A stretch of 64,000 nt of DNA from Eubacteriales bacterium (GCA_030536555.1 JAUNPU010000021.1:1-64000), one strand, 5' to 3'. Positions 1 to 8,299 are shown, counted from the first letter of the stretch. Notes: a model not told the origin generated them from the letters alone. A program made the numbers and translations.

Positions 1-2
1 TT

Positions 3-119
3 GGATATTGGGCTTTTGAAATAGGGGCAATTGCTAAAATATTAAATCTCGATGATACAAGATTAAAATCCGTAGTTTACTATCCTTATGACTTCGTGCA
101 TTATCGAGATATGAATTAA
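3..119 (+). CDS. C-terminal fragment of a PoNi-like (DUF1911) immunity protein, cut by the window edge
   Basis: The window opens inside a reading frame that runs to TAA at 117-119 and encodes about 38 residues. It contains YWAFEIGAIAKILNLDD followed by YYPYDFVHY. This resembles the end of PoNi/DUF1911 proteins, in which a YW(S/A)FE helix, an AKIL(G/N)LDD segment and a YYPYD motif are typical. Such proteins neutralise PoNe-type DNase toxins of polymorphic toxin systems in the cytoplasm. The N-terminal part is outside the window, so completeness and the cognate toxin cannot be judged. The DNA is AT-rich like the genes that follow. The family call is from memory of the motif pattern. Confidence 0.55.
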   Translation, partial: GYWAFEIGAIAKILNLDDTRLKSVVYYPYDFVHYRDMN

Positions 120-266
120 CAGGAAATGCAAAGTTGTGCACGATATAAATGCTTGGTGATTGAACTGGAAAAACGGGAATTTGTCGGTGCTTAATTCAAG
201 ATTTATTTCGTGTTTATATCAACTTTTATAGTTTATAATTACGATTAGAAAAGGAGTTGATGAAAT

Positions 267-731
267 ATGAATCAAAAGAAGATTGGAGCATTTATTTCAG
301 AGTGCAGAAAAAGAAAAAAACTGACACAATTAGAATTAGCTGAAAAATTAGGTGTGACAGACCGTTCTGTTTCAAATTGGGAAAATGGAGTTTGTTTACC
401 TGATGCAAGCTTATATAGATTACTTTGTGATATACTGCAAATATCTATCAATGAATTATTTGCTGGTGAATTTGTTTGTGATGAAGATTATAAAAAAGTT
501 GCAGATGATAATCTTCTTATTTTGTTGGAACATAGGTTATATGATACTTCTTCCAAAGAGATAACTTTTGATGAGTTTCATAATGCGTTAAAGAGAATGT
601 CGGAAACAGCTTTGTTATTAAAAAGATTTGAAGATAAAAAAGAAGCCATAACTTATCTTGTGAATGAAACGGGGTTATCAGAAGAAGAGTGTGCTTCGGC
701 ATACGATATTTATATAAAAATGTTCAATTAA
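267..731 (+). CDS. XRE-family helix-turn-helix regulator
   Basis: The protein has 154 residues and a Cro/cI-type HTH at about 6-62, with the recognition region LTQLELAEKLGV..RSVSNWENG typical of XRE repressors. The remaining ~90 residues are a helical, charged C-terminal domain that I cannot assign. The start is supported by AAGGAG nine bases upstream; TATAAT at 234-239 could be a -10 box but has no good -35. Low GC and frequent AAA/GAA/TTA codons match its left and right neighbours and differ from the genes after 3736. It is a cytoplasmic DNA-binding protein; its targets are unknown but could include the adjacent accessory genes. Confidence 0.85.
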   Translation: MNQKKIGAFISECRKRKKLTQLELAEKLGVTDRSVSNWENGVCLPDASLYRLLCDILQISINELFAGEFVCDEDYKKVADDNLLILLEHRLYDTSSKEITFDEFHNALKRMSETALLLKRFEDKKEAITYLVNETGLSEEECASAYDIYIKMFN

Positions 732-832
732 AAATAGCATTGATTTAAACAAATTCCAGTTTATGGAATTCAGCAGGGTCGTGCGTATGAAGCTTTTACG
801 CATCAGAATAATCCGCACAGGAGGACTTTTAT

Positions 833-1366
833 ATGGCAGTGTATTTTTACGGCTGTATCACATTAGATGGATATTTAGCTACAAAAAATCATGGTCTGGA
901 CTGGCTCTATGAAACCGGTAGTCCGGAGAAAACAGGCTATGATGAATTTTACAGGAATATGGATGTGACCTTGATGGGACGCCGGACATTCAGGGAGATA
1001 GAAAAGCTGGATAATCCCGCGGCTGCTTATCCAACCACGGAGAACTATGTCTTTACTCATAGAGAACTTGATTGTCCGGGGTTTACGCCAGTCAACGAAG
1101 ATCCTGTGAAATTTGTCAGGCGTTTCGGGCAAGATTGCAATATCTGGGTGATTGGCGGGAACACCATTCTTGCGCCGCTGCTGGAGCAGGATATGGTGGA
1201 TTACCTCATCGTTCAGGTCGCTCCGGTTCTGTTGGGAGAAGGAATTCCTCTGTTCACACAGAGGGAGGCAACCCGCCGGTTCCGTCTGGAGAACGTGAAG
1301 CAATACGGACAATTTGCGGAGCTGATTTATAGCCGGGCAGGCTGCGGGTATTCGGATAAATGGTAA
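833..1366 (+). CDS. Dihydrofolate reductase / RibD C-terminal-like oxidoreductase
   Basis: The 177-residue protein has the compact dinucleotide-binding fold of the DHFR/RibD C-terminal superfamily. An N-terminal strand YFYGCITLDGYLA is followed by the NADPH-contact motif GRRTF (49-53) and the glycine motif VIGGN (106-110). These paralogues are common in Firmicutes and are thought to be NADPH-dependent reductases, usually of unknown substrate; folA function should not be assumed. The ATG is preceded by ACAGGAGGA. It is more GC-rich than the genes on both sides, so it may have a separate history in this strip. Confidence 0.8.
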   Translation: MAVYFYGCITLDGYLATKNHGLDWLYETGSPEKTGYDEFYRNMDVTLMGRRTFREIEKLDNPAAAYPTTENYVFTHRELDCPGFTPVNEDPVKFVRRFGQDCNIWVIGGNTILAPLLEQDMVDYLIVQVAPVLLGEGIPLFTQREATRRFRLENVKQYGQFAELIYSRAGCGYSDKW

Positions 1367-1447
1367 GAAAAAAAGTAATAAAAGGGAAAAGGCGATTGGG
1401 CTGAAAACATTGAGTGGGTGTTAGCGATGTGTTATAATTTTTAAGGA
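1364..1447 (+). repeat. Promoter-bearing repeat module, copy 1
   Basis: About 84 bp immediately after the reductase stop codon align with 3059-3143. Both begin with an A-rich AAGAAAAAA(A)GTAATAAA stretch, continue through GGGAAAA, a variable segment and ACAT(A)TTGA, and end with a TATAATTTT box and GGA. Identity is roughly 70 percent by eye. The module carries a complete promoter in each copy and lies just upstream of an accessory gene each time. Confidence 0.65.
1410..1438 (+). promoter_or_regulatory. Sigma-A-type promoter of the candidate immunity gene at 1477
   Basis: TTGAGT at 1410-1415 and TATAAT at 1433-1438 are separated by 17 bp, with TGTGT just before the -10. The start codon of the next gene follows after about 38 bp. 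The same arrangement recurs at 3107-3135. Confidence 0.65.
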
Positions 1448-1476
1448 TAAAATTGGAAGCTGCGGAGGAAATTGAC

Positions 1477-1944
1477 ATGGAGAATCCTAAGAGTATAAGT
1501 GTGTTTATCAAGGATAACAATGTAATTGATATAGTTCCTGGTTTATATACAGACATTGGATTTGGTATACAGACTGAATATTATCAGGAACTTCAACCTC
1601 CATATGGTGTTGAACATATTGGAGAATTATTTCTCTTAGCCTGGAATGAGACAAAAGACTGTCAAATAATATGTCGGGCATCTGCAAAAGACATAATTCC
1701 AGCATTTCAATTAATATCTGGGAAAAAGAGTTATTTGTCTTTTCAAAAAAACCGCCAATTAATTTATGTGAATATTCAAAAAACTTTAATATTTCAATAT
1801 TGGTATAGACAAAAGAGGGGATTTGGCATTGATGCAGGAGATAAGATTTTTCAAAGAGAATTACCTCTCGATGCCAGTGCTAAACAAATTGGTACAGCCA
1901 TAGCGGAACTATATTTTGAAGTAAATCAAAAGCAGCTTTTATAG
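1477..1944 (+). CDS. Candidate contact-dependent-inhibition immunity protein (CdiI/DUF1436-like)
   Basis: This is a 155-residue soluble protein with no signal peptide or membrane segment. The pattern SISV.I......IDIVPGLYTD near the start, PPYGVEHIGE in the middle, and LPLDASAKQIGTAIAELYFE at the C-terminus recalls DUF1436/CdiI immunity proteins, which bind and block toxin domains delivered by neighbouring cells. I chose ATG 1477 over an upstream in-frame TTG at 1453 because GCGGAGGAAA sits at the right distance before it. The gene is AT-rich, has its own promoter at 1410-1438, and no toxin gene is visible next to it. The family link rests on recalled motif spacing and is tentative. Confidence 0.4.
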   Translation: MENPKSISVFIKDNNVIDIVPGLYTDIGFGIQTEYYQELQPPYGVEHIGELFLLAWNETKDCQIICRASAKDIIPAFQLISGKKSYLSFQKNRQLIYVNIQKTLIFQYWYRQKRGFGIDAGDKIFQRELPLDASAKQIGTAIAELYFEVNQKQLL

Positions 1945-2000
1945 CTTATCAAAATGTTCAGTTGATTGAGCTGGAGAATTTGACGGGAGGAGGTTTTGAA

Positions 2001-2402
2001 ATGGCAGATCATTTATTGAATTTGGTAGATGAAACACAATTTGAAAATGATATTGTCAACTATATTGAAATTGCTAAAGACTATATTTTTAAGTATCGTA
2101 AATTTAGAGATATTCTATATGCAAAAGAGTATATGATGAATAATCTGGATGATAACAATTGGAATCCATATTATAAAGCAATGTTTTGTTTTTTAACGGA
2201 TGATATTTTTCCAGGACAAAAATATTATCAAATGTTTTTAGATAATTCCTTCTTTGAAAGAATTATGAAACAAGATAATTATCCGGAAAAGGTAGAAGAC
2301 TTAAATAAAGAATATGTTCTGGATATGATTAGAAATCAAAGACATTATTGGCATAGTAAAACAGCAATGAAAAAGATGAAAAATTATCCTGAATGGGAAT
2401 GA
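2001..2402 (+). CDS. Uncharacterised small soluble protein, possible orphan immunity gene
   Basis: I do not recognise this 133-residue protein. It is rich in Tyr, Asp, Asn and Lys, predicted helical, acidic in the first half, and has no signal peptide or membrane segment. The ATG at 2001 is preceded by GGGAGGAGG at good spacing, so I prefer it to the TTG at 1962. It lies 56 bp after the CdiI-like gene and shares its low GC and codon use, so the two may be co-transcribed. Size, composition and neighbourhood fit the single-domain immunity genes that accumulate in polymorphic-toxin loci, but nothing in the sequence proves this. Confidence 0.55.
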   Translation: MADHLLNLVDETQFENDIVNYIEIAKDYIFKYRKFRDILYAKEYMMNNLDDNNWNPYYKAMFCFLTDDIFPGQKYYQMFLDNSFFERIMKQDNYPEKVEDLNKEYVLDMIRNQRHYWHSKTAMKKMKNYPEWE

Positions 2403-2546
2403 TAACTTACAGTTTGGAAAGATGGCTTTATCCGAATGATAGGCGGAGAGTCCGTAAACTGACTATAACGTTGAGATTGTGGTGTAAATGGTAAAGTGGT
2501 TGAAATGAATGCGAGAGCAAAAAACATGAATTTGCAGGAGAAAGAA

Positions 2547-3032
2547 ATGACAGAAGTGATTATGATGTGTGGTGTTTGCGGTTCGGGAAAGACTACCTTT
2601 GCCAAGCAGAAAGAACGGGAAGGCTATATCCGATTGTCCATAGATGAAACAATGTGGAAAATGTATGGGCAGTGTGGTGTGGATTATCCGGCAGACGAGT
2701 ATGATTCTCTATCAAATAAGGCGGAGAAAATCTTGTGTAATAAAGTAGCTGAGCTTATTCGAGACGGAAAGAAGCTTGTGATTGATTTCAGTTTTTGGAG
2801 CAAAAGTAATCGAGACAAATACAGAAAAATAATAACTGACAATGGCGGTATTCCACGCCTTGTATATATGAAAGCAGAAAAGGAAGTCTTAGCCAGACGC
2901 CTTGAAATTCGTAATAAAAATATTCATGCTGATTCGCCGTTTATTATAACGGATGAAATATTGACTCATCATTTTGACAGTTTTCAAGAACCTTTGGCAG
3001 AAGAAAATGCTGAAATTATTCTCCAGTTGTGA
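2547..3032 (+). CDS. P-loop kinase-like ATPase (AAA_33 / zeta-toxin-like)
   Basis: The 161-residue protein starts with a Walker A loop GVCGSGKTT at about residues 9-17. RLSIDETMW follows as the acceptor-side acid, then a Walker-B-like KLVIDFSFW and a lid region with LARRLEIRNK. This order is that of small AAA_33 polynucleotide-kinase-like or aminoglycoside-phosphotransferase-like P-loop enzymes; the substrate cannot be told. ATG 2547 has CAGGAG eight bases upstream and is preferred to the ORF start at 2496. It sits between two candidate immunity genes and a GNAT in the AT-rich strip. A zeta-type toxin is an alternative, but no epsilon antitoxin gene is adjacent. Confidence 0.7.
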   Translation: MTEVIMMCGVCGSGKTTFAKQKEREGYIRLSIDETMWKMYGQCGVDYPADEYDSLSNKAEKILCNKVAELIRDGKKLVIDFSFWSKSNRDKYRKIITDNGGIPRLVYMKAEKEVLARRLEIRNKNIHADSPFIITDEILTHHFDSFQEPLAEENAEIILQL

Positions 3033-3058
3033 ACATTTTCTCCCTCTGGCTGTTGTCT

Positions 3059-3143
3059 GGAAGAAAAAAGTAATAAAGGGAAAAAAGCTGGTTGCACTGA
3101 AACATATTGATGGGATATTAGTGCTGTGCTATAATTTTACGGA
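3059..3143 (+). repeat. Promoter-bearing repeat module, copy 2
   Basis: Second copy of the module at 1364-1447. It lies just past the kinase stop codon and ahead of the GNAT gene, with the A-rich start, GGGAAAA run, TTGATG and TATAAT in the same order and spacing. Confidence 0.65.
3107..3135 (+). promoter_or_regulatory. Sigma-A-type promoter of the GNAT gene
   Basis: TTGATG at 3107-3112 and TATAAT at 3130-3135 are separated by 17 bp, with TGTGC before the -10. It implies a 5' leader of about 60 nt and makes the long ORF extension upstream of 3184 untranslated. Confidence 0.65.
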
Positions 3144-3201
3144 ATACAATGGTCCGGCTGATGAGCGAGACAATTATGAAATTATGGAGGGAAAGAACAC
3201 T

Positions 3202-3660
3202 TTGAGAATAGTAAATGGGATTGATTACATAGAGCAGGTAAAATGTAAAATAGCAGAATATACAGCACGCCTTGGCAGGGATTTGTCATTTCAGCATATT
3301 GATGAAGAACTTAGTAATCCGGCAGTCAAGTATGCACCGCCTCAAGGCGAACTTCTCGTTGCATTGGATGATGATGAGCAGGTAATCGGAATGGTTGCCT
3401 ATCATAAGCATACGGATGAACGATGTGAAATGAAAAGACTGTATGTCTCACCACAATACAGGGGAATGAAACTTGGGGATCAGCTTGTTGCTGATATTCT
3501 TAAGCATGCAAAGGATGCCGGATTCAGCGAAATGGTTTTAGATACGGTTGTACCACTACAGGCTGCAATTCATTTGTATAAGAAAATGGGATTTGAAGAA
3601 TGTGAAGCGTACTATGACAATCCTATGGATGATGTGATTTACATGAAGCGGTCACTATAG
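3202..3660 (+). CDS. GNAT-family N-acetyltransferase
   Basis: About 152 residues form one GNAT domain. The acetyl-CoA site is LYVSPQYRGMKLGDQLV (motif A), followed by the helix AIHLYKKMGFEE (motif B). I use a TTG start because GGAGGG lies ten bases before it; an in-frame ATG at 3184 is the alternative. The open frame extends back over the kinase gene, but the promoter at 3107-3135 rules that out. It probably acetylates a small amine; the substrate is not predictable. The gene closes the AT-rich accessory strip. Confidence 0.8.
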   Translation: MRIVNGIDYIEQVKCKIAEYTARLGRDLSFQHIDEELSNPAVKYAPPQGELLVALDDDEQVIGMVAYHKHTDERCEMKRLYVSPQYRGMKLGDQLVADILKHAKDAGFSEMVLDTVVPLQAAIHLYKKMGFEECEAYYDNPMDDVIYMKRSL

Positions 3661-3735
3661 CTTTTCACTGGATGAGATGAATATGCAGAGATAAAATTCT
3701 GCTTTGCTGGCAACTACTGAGAGGAGCTGGATACG

Positions 3736-4998
3736 ATGATAAAGTGGATCAGGAATATAACGAAGGGACATTGGAACAGGGCTGCATTTCTGGCAAGTGT
3801 TGCTATGGGATTTATCGTGGCACTTACATACTGGGAAGACATTCTGCAGAATCCATTGGCTGGACTGCTGGCAGGGGTCGGATTTGGAGTTTTTCTGATC
3901 TATCCGCTTGTACTGACGCTGATGAATGTGGTGTTGCTGTTTCGTAAGGCGGAGAAGACGTCCAGAACGACGGAAAGGATTACCATTCTACTTGGGATTT
4001 GGTATACCCTGCTGTACATGGCGCTGATAGAAGGACTGACTGGTATGGTCCAGTATCGGGCAGACTGGCAGGAGGTGCTTTTTGCAGATCAGCTGCATAC
4101 TCCGGTCTGGACAGAAGCGTGGCTGACTGTGGGTGTCCTTTCCGGTGTCGGGATTCTGGGGTATCTGCTGCTTTCTCTGCGGGATATCAACCGGATGCCG
4201 CCGCTGATAACGGTATCTGCCATAGCCGCCGTTTATATCGGAATGATGGTGTGCGGATTGTGGATTGCGCAGGTGTTTCCGAGAGAATTCATGCTGTGTC
4301 TGCTTCCGCTCAACTGTATTCTGATTGGCATAAAGACCATCCGGAATACGGTGCAGGAGTGGCAGGGGGATTCTGGAAATCAAGAGAAGCAGTTTCAGTG
4401 GCAGTGGCTGAACCGGCTCAATGGACTTTTGATGAATTCGGCTCACTGGCCGGTAGCAGGACTGATTTTGATGGTGCCATTGCTGGGAATTCTGGTAGCT
4501 GTGCTGGTACTGTTCGGGCAGCAGCCGGACAGTGTGATTCAGGCGTGGACGGAGACTGCGGACTGGAATCTGTCCCAGCGGACCGCACCCCCGAATCTTG
4601 CCTATGACGAGCATTATCTCTGCACGGTGGCGGCGCAGGGGCATCCGAAGGTGGTGAAGCCGCTGCGAAAAGGCATGCGCCACGGGCATGAAGTGACGGT
4701 GAACAGGCAGCTCTGCATTGCCAACGCGTTTGAGCAGGTGCTGGAGGAACGTCTGCCGCGGCTGCACCGGGGAGTCCGCAGGTTCTACGATACTTATGGA
4801 TTTCCTGTTGCACGGTTGATTCGCACGGAGTATGCGGCGGATGTGGTCTATGTGCTGATGAAGCCGCTGGAGTGGATCTTTTTGATGGTACTCTATCTGG
4901 TGGACGTGGAGCCGGAAAATCGGATTGCGGTGCAGTATCCCCATAGTCCGTTACAGGGCAGAAAGCTTTCGCAGAAACCACCGGCAAAACTGCCATAA
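3736..4998 (+). CDS. DUF6688-family polytopic membrane protein
   Basis: The 420-residue protein has about seven hydrophobic helices in the first 270 residues. A cytoplasmic-type C-terminal domain follows with NLAYDEHYLCTVAA, VVKPLRKGMRHGHEV, NRQLCIANAFEQ and LMKPLEWIFLMVLYL. This combination is what I remember as DUF6688, a Firmicutes membrane family without known function. The His/Cys-rich RHGHEV..NRQLC stretch might bind metal, which is inference. The start has GAGGAG upstream. It is followed after 108 bp by a damaged histidine kinase, and both could once have been part of a signalling unit. Confidence 0.7.
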   Translation: MIKWIRNITKGHWNRAAFLASVAMGFIVALTYWEDILQNPLAGLLAGVGFGVFLIYPLVLTLMNVVLLFRKAEKTSRTTERITILLGIWYTLLYMALIEGLTGMVQYRADWQEVLFADQLHTPVWTEAWLTVGVLSGVGILGYLLLSLRDINRMPPLITVSAIAAVYIGMMVCGLWIAQVFPREFMLCLLPLNCILIGIKTIRNTVQEWQGDSGNQEKQFQWQWLNRLNGLLMNSAHWPVAGLILMVPLLGILVAVLVLFGQQPDSVIQAWTETADWNLSQRTAPPNLAYDEHYLCTVAAQGHPKVVKPLRKGMRHGHEVTVNRQLCIANAFEQVLEERLPRLHRGVRRFYDTYGFPVARLIRTEYAADVVYVLMKPLEWIFLMVLYLVDVEPENRIAVQYPHSPLQGRKLSQKPPAKLP

Positions 4999-5106
4999 AG
5001 TCAGTGACGGGGGAAGGAGACGGAGGGGAGTTTTGCGATGTATATGTGCTTCTGATTTTGATTGTAGATTTTTTCAACATGTCCATATGGGAAAGTGCAT
5101 TGAAGA

Positions 5107-5691
5107 ATGATCAGTTCGGAGCGTATGTGGCAGCTGCTGATCTGGAGCTTTATGATATTGATGCTTTTGTTCGGCTGGTATTGCGGAACGGTGTATCTGC
5201 AGTATGAGGCTTCACGCAGAGAACTTCAGTTTGCGGAAGAGCGAAATCAGATGCTTGCTGATAACTATGCACACATGATTCACCAGTACAGGAATATGCA
5301 GATTCGGAACCACGATATCAGGAACCATTATCTAGTGCTGCAGGAGCTTGTAAAGAAGGGAGCATATGACAGGGCAGAGAGATATATTGATGAGCTGGAG
5401 ACAGAGAAAAAAGACGCTCCCGCCAGGGTGCGGACGGGGATTCCGGTGTTGGATATTCTCCTGGAATACAGGCAAAACGAGGCCATGGGAGAGAACATTC
5501 ACTTTGAAGTAATCTCTGACCAGATACAGCTGGAATTGACGGATAAAAAGCTGTTGTCATCAAAATCCGGAGGGAAGGAATACGGCTGGGGGATGACCAG
5601 CATGCAGGTGATTGTTGACAGGTATGGCGGAACGCTGGAGGCAGATTTTGAGAACCATCAGTTTACGTTGGTGATTGGGGTTTACTGTTGA
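5107..5691 (+). pseudogene. GHKL sensor histidine kinase with internal deletion
   Basis: The frame encodes one N-terminal membrane helix, a coiled dimerisation region and the phospho-acceptor motif HDIRNHYLVLQELV of AgrC/VirS-type GHKL kinases. It then reaches LELTDKKL and jumps directly to LSSKSGGKEYGWGMTSMQVI, the G2 end of the ATPase domain. The N box (NLLDNAIEA in relatives) and G1 box are absent, about 55-60 residues by comparison with the family. The join is in frame, so a stable but catalytically dead 194-residue protein could still be made. Relatives also have a multi-helix sensor domain that is missing here. A strong ribosome site at about 5017-5033 precedes a frame that stops after five codons, another sign of decay. 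No response regulator is adjacent. Confidence 0.7.
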
Positions 5692-5824
5692 TGAGAGGGC
5701 GTGCTGAAACCTGACTGATCCGGCTCGTTTCAAACCAACACAAATTCCGTTTCGTGTTGTTCCATTTACAGATTCTCCTCGGTATAATGAAATTACAAAA
5801 TCATACAGGAGGAGGAAAATGTAA

Positions 5825-6178
5825 ATGAACACAGACAAAATTTATGCGGAATCTATCGCCAACGAGTATTCCATCAAGAATGACTCAAAGGTGGTTGCAC
5901 TGAAAAAGCTTGACAGGAAGGTAAAAGAGTTTCCGCTTCTCACCGCAATCGTGCTCGGCGTGATTTCAACCCTCATCTTGGGTACGGGCATGAGTCTGGC
6001 GATGGGAGCCATCGGAGGCACAGAAGAGGCGTTTGCTGCTGGAATTATACTTGGCGTTGTCGGAATGATTGGCATGGCAGTAAACTATCCCATCTACAAG
6101 AGGATGATTGCAGGTCGTAAGAGCAGGTATGCGGGAGACATTATCCGGCTTGCAAATGAAATCGCCAGAAAAGCGTAA
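5825..6178 (+). CDS. Small two-helix membrane protein paired with TetR regulator
   Basis: The 117-residue protein has a charged N-terminus and two hydrophobic helices at about 38-65 and 71-90. A short loop between them contains GGTEEAF, and the basic tail contains NYPIYKRMIAGRKSRYA. Close relatives are often labelled dihydropteridine reductase in databases, but nothing here supports an enzyme. It is 23 bp upstream of a TetR gene and probably co-transcribed, which suggests a TetR-controlled membrane function. An AGGAGGAGG ribosome site lies before ATGTAAATG, so a start-stop pair immediately precedes the real ATG. TATAAT at about 5782-5787 could be the -10 box. Confidence 0.65.
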   Translation: MNTDKIYAESIANEYSIKNDSKVVALKKLDRKVKEFPLLTAIVLGVISTLILGTGMSLAMGAIGGTEEAFAAGIILGVVGMIGMAVNYPIYKRMIAGRKSRYAGDIIRLANEIARKA

Positions 6179-6201
6179 ACAGACGGAAGGGGGGCGGTAT
6201 T

Positions 6202-6840
6202 GTGAACAAATCCGAAAGCAAGTATTTTCATACCGCCTGCCTGATGGATGAGGCGCTTCTTGCATTGCTTGAGAATAAGGACTATGCCTATATCACAGTA
6301 AAAGAAATATGCGAAAAAGCCGGTGTGAATCGCTCCACATTTTATCTGCACTATGAAACGGTGGATGATCTTCTGAAGGAGAGCCTGTCTTTTATGCTTT
6401 CAAAATTCAACAAAAAGTATGATGGAAACTCACAAATAAAAACAGACAGCGATTCCCTGAACGATTTATTTTTGATCACGCCGGAGTATATCATACCATA
6501 TCTGGAATTCCTGTCGGAAAACAGGCACATATTTATGACTGTTGTTGAAAAACCGGCTGTTTTCGGAGTGATGAAACATTTCGATGAGATTTACAGCAGG
6601 GTATTTGACCCTATTCTGGAGCGTTTTGGGGTGGAACCATGTGAGCGGAAATATGTGCTTGCCTATCATATGAGCGGAATGCATGCAATCATGATCGAAT
6701 GGCTTAAGGGCGGATGCAAAGAGCCGATGCAGTATATTGCGAACCTTTTGATTAAGTATACGTTGCCCTATAAGGATCCACCAGGTCATGGATCTTATGT
6801 ACGGAAACATCCTGACGAGAACCGGAAAAGACAATGTTAA
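6202..6840 (+). CDS. TetR/AcrR-family transcriptional regulator
   Basis: The 212-residue protein begins with GTG behind AAGGGGGGC. The HTH is at about 30-60 with ITVKEICEKAGVNRSTFYLHYETVDDL, the classical TetR recognition helix. The rest is helical and fits the TetR C-terminal dimer/ligand domain (TetR_C_7-like). It likely autoregulates the operon with the small membrane protein just upstream. The ~190 bp after it holds no full gene; short open frames there look like decayed coding DNA. Confidence 0.85.
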   Translation: MNKSESKYFHTACLMDEALLALLENKDYAYITVKEICEKAGVNRSTFYLHYETVDDLLKESLSFMLSKFNKKYDGNSQIKTDSDSLNDLFLITPEYIIPYLEFLSENRHIFMTVVEKPAVFGVMKHFDEIYSRVFDPILERFGVEPCERKYVLAYHMSGMHAIMIEWLKGGCKEPMQYIANLLIKYTLPYKDPPGHGSYVRKHPDENRKRQC

Positions 6841-6953
6841 TCAGTTCGCTCTGGGGCACAAATGCGTTTGTCGTAAGCCTTATGCCGCCTTCCCGGAACA
6901 GGCAGTCCGGTTTCGAAAAGCTCTTTTCATTATGTAATTGAGCAGGAGAAGAG

Positions 6954-7002
6954 AAATCCTGCCTGACTCCAGTTATGTGAATCTGGAAATCGGGCAGGAT
7001 TT
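6954..7002. terminator. Hairpin between convergent genes
   Basis: AAATCCTGCC at 6954-6963 pairs with GGCAGGATTT at 6993-7002, and an inner CCAG/CTGG stem (6969/6983) stacks on it. No clear T-run follows on either strand, so termination is plausible but unproven. It lies between the TetR gene and the convergent GGDEF gene. Confidence 0.45.
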
Positions 7003-7030
7003 GGAGCAGAAAACGGGTATCATATTTATA

Positions 7031-8299
7031 TCAGGATTCTCCCAATGATGTTGCGACCTGATTCTTTCCATTGGACTTCGCCTGATACGCCAGAGTATCT
7101 GCGTGGTTGAACAGGGTAGGATAATCGGTTCCGTCATCGGGAGCAATGGCGATTCCTATGCTGCAGCTGATGGGACGGTCGAAATCATGGGAAAGCTCAT
7201 ATATGGCTTTGCACAGCTGATGGGCGCGGCTGGTAATCTCTGGAACAGAACTGATATTGTGAAAATATACCAGAAATTCATCACCGCCGATTCGCCCGAC
7301 CAGGTCATCGGCACGGACGGAGCTGCGGAGGATCTTTCCAACCTGGCGAAGCAGCCGGTCACCGGCGGCATGTCCGTAGTTGTCATTGATGGATTTAAAA
7401 TTGTCCAGGTCGATGACCAGCAGAGCGGAAGGTGCGCCTGCGTTTGCCAGAGAGTCTGAAATGGCATCCTGGATTCCCTGATGATTGAGTACGGTTGTCA
7501 GGGAGTCGGTGCGTGCACGCTTTAATGCCTGCTGCAGTTCTTCCTGCTTTTTCAGAGAGTCCAGGTACAAATCTGTGATATCGGTCCGACAGAGCAGGAC
7601 CATCTGTGTCGCCCGGTCATAATAACGGTATTCCAGCCGCTTTCTTGTATAACCACGGGTGGCATCAAGAATCCCACAGGTAAAGACGTGGGTCTCTGCC
7701 TGCTCCAGCTTTTCCAGAACGCGGGGCAGAGTCATCTCATGTATCACCATCTCACGGTCTTCCGGGACAACAAAATCATTGGCATATTTGACGATTTCCG
7801 TGGAATAGCTGTCACAGACGCTGGGCGGCAGCGGTGTCCCACTGGTTGACCCGCTGAACATGGTGTAGCTGTCGTTCTTGACATCCAGATAAATGAAATA
7901 GTCACAGGTATTGTAAACATATAAATCAACAATGCTTTTCAGCAGATGTTCCTGGCTTGTCTTGCGCACGATGATGGTCGCATAATCCTTCTGATTATCA
8001 AAATGCGCTTCTATTTTGACCCATTCATGAACCTGATTGGAAATGTATGGAATCTCAATTGAAAATGAGGTCTGCCCGGACTGACGTATTTTAAGAAGAC
8101 TGTCCGGACGGAATATCTCCACATCATCAGAGTGGAGATGCTGCTTGTATGCGTCCAGATACTCGGTCCAGATCACAGTCTCTCCAATACATTCCGGGTA
8201 ATCAATACTTTGCTTGATGCGTGCCAGGTCGTTGATCAAATCAACCTGAATAATGGAAAAAAAGAAATATTGTGAATTTTTCAAGATATTTCTTATCAT
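7031..8299 (-). CDS. GGDEF diguanylate cyclase with N-terminal sensory region
   Basis: The 422-residue protein makes cyclic di-GMP. The catalytic domain begins near residue 255 (RARTDSLTTVLNHQG) and shows LVIDLDNFKSINDNYGH, an intact RIGGDEF active site (about 336-342) and an inhibitory I-site RADD five residues before it. The first ~250 residues have no membrane helix and resemble PAS-like sensing folds; a divergent tandem PAS pair is the best guess. It is transcribed divergently from a GNAT gene 56 bp away. Intact substrate and inhibition motifs argue for an active, product-inhibited enzyme. Confidence 0.88.
   Translation of the reverse strand: MIRNILKNSQYFFFSIIQVDLINDLARIKQSIDYPECIGETVIWTEYLDAYKQHLHSDDVEIFRPDSLLKIRQSGQTSFSIEIPYISNQVHEWVKIEAHFDNQKDYATIIVRKTSQEHLLKSIVDLYVYNTCDYFIYLDVKNDSYTMFSGSTSGTPLPPSVCDSYSTEIVKYANDFVVPEDREMVIHEMTLPRVLEKLEQAETHVFTCGILDATRGYTRKRLEYRYYDRATQMVLLCRTDITDLYLDSLKKQEELQQALKRARTDSLTTVLNHQGIQDAISDSLANAGAPSALLVIDLDNFKSINDNYGHAAGDRLLRQVGKILRSSVRADDLVGRIGGDEFLVYFHNISSVPEITSRAHQLCKAIYELSHDFDRPISCSIGIAIAPDDGTDYPTLFNHADTLAYQAKSNGKNQVATSLGES

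Noticed and set aside
2974..3201. N-terminal extension of the GNAT gene overlapping the kinase gene
   Set aside because: A promoter at 3107-3135 lies inside the extension and the GNAT fold does not need these residues.
6841..7030. Short gene after the TetR regulator
   Set aside because: Frames of ~50 codons without ribosome site or recognisable motif; at most a decayed remnant.
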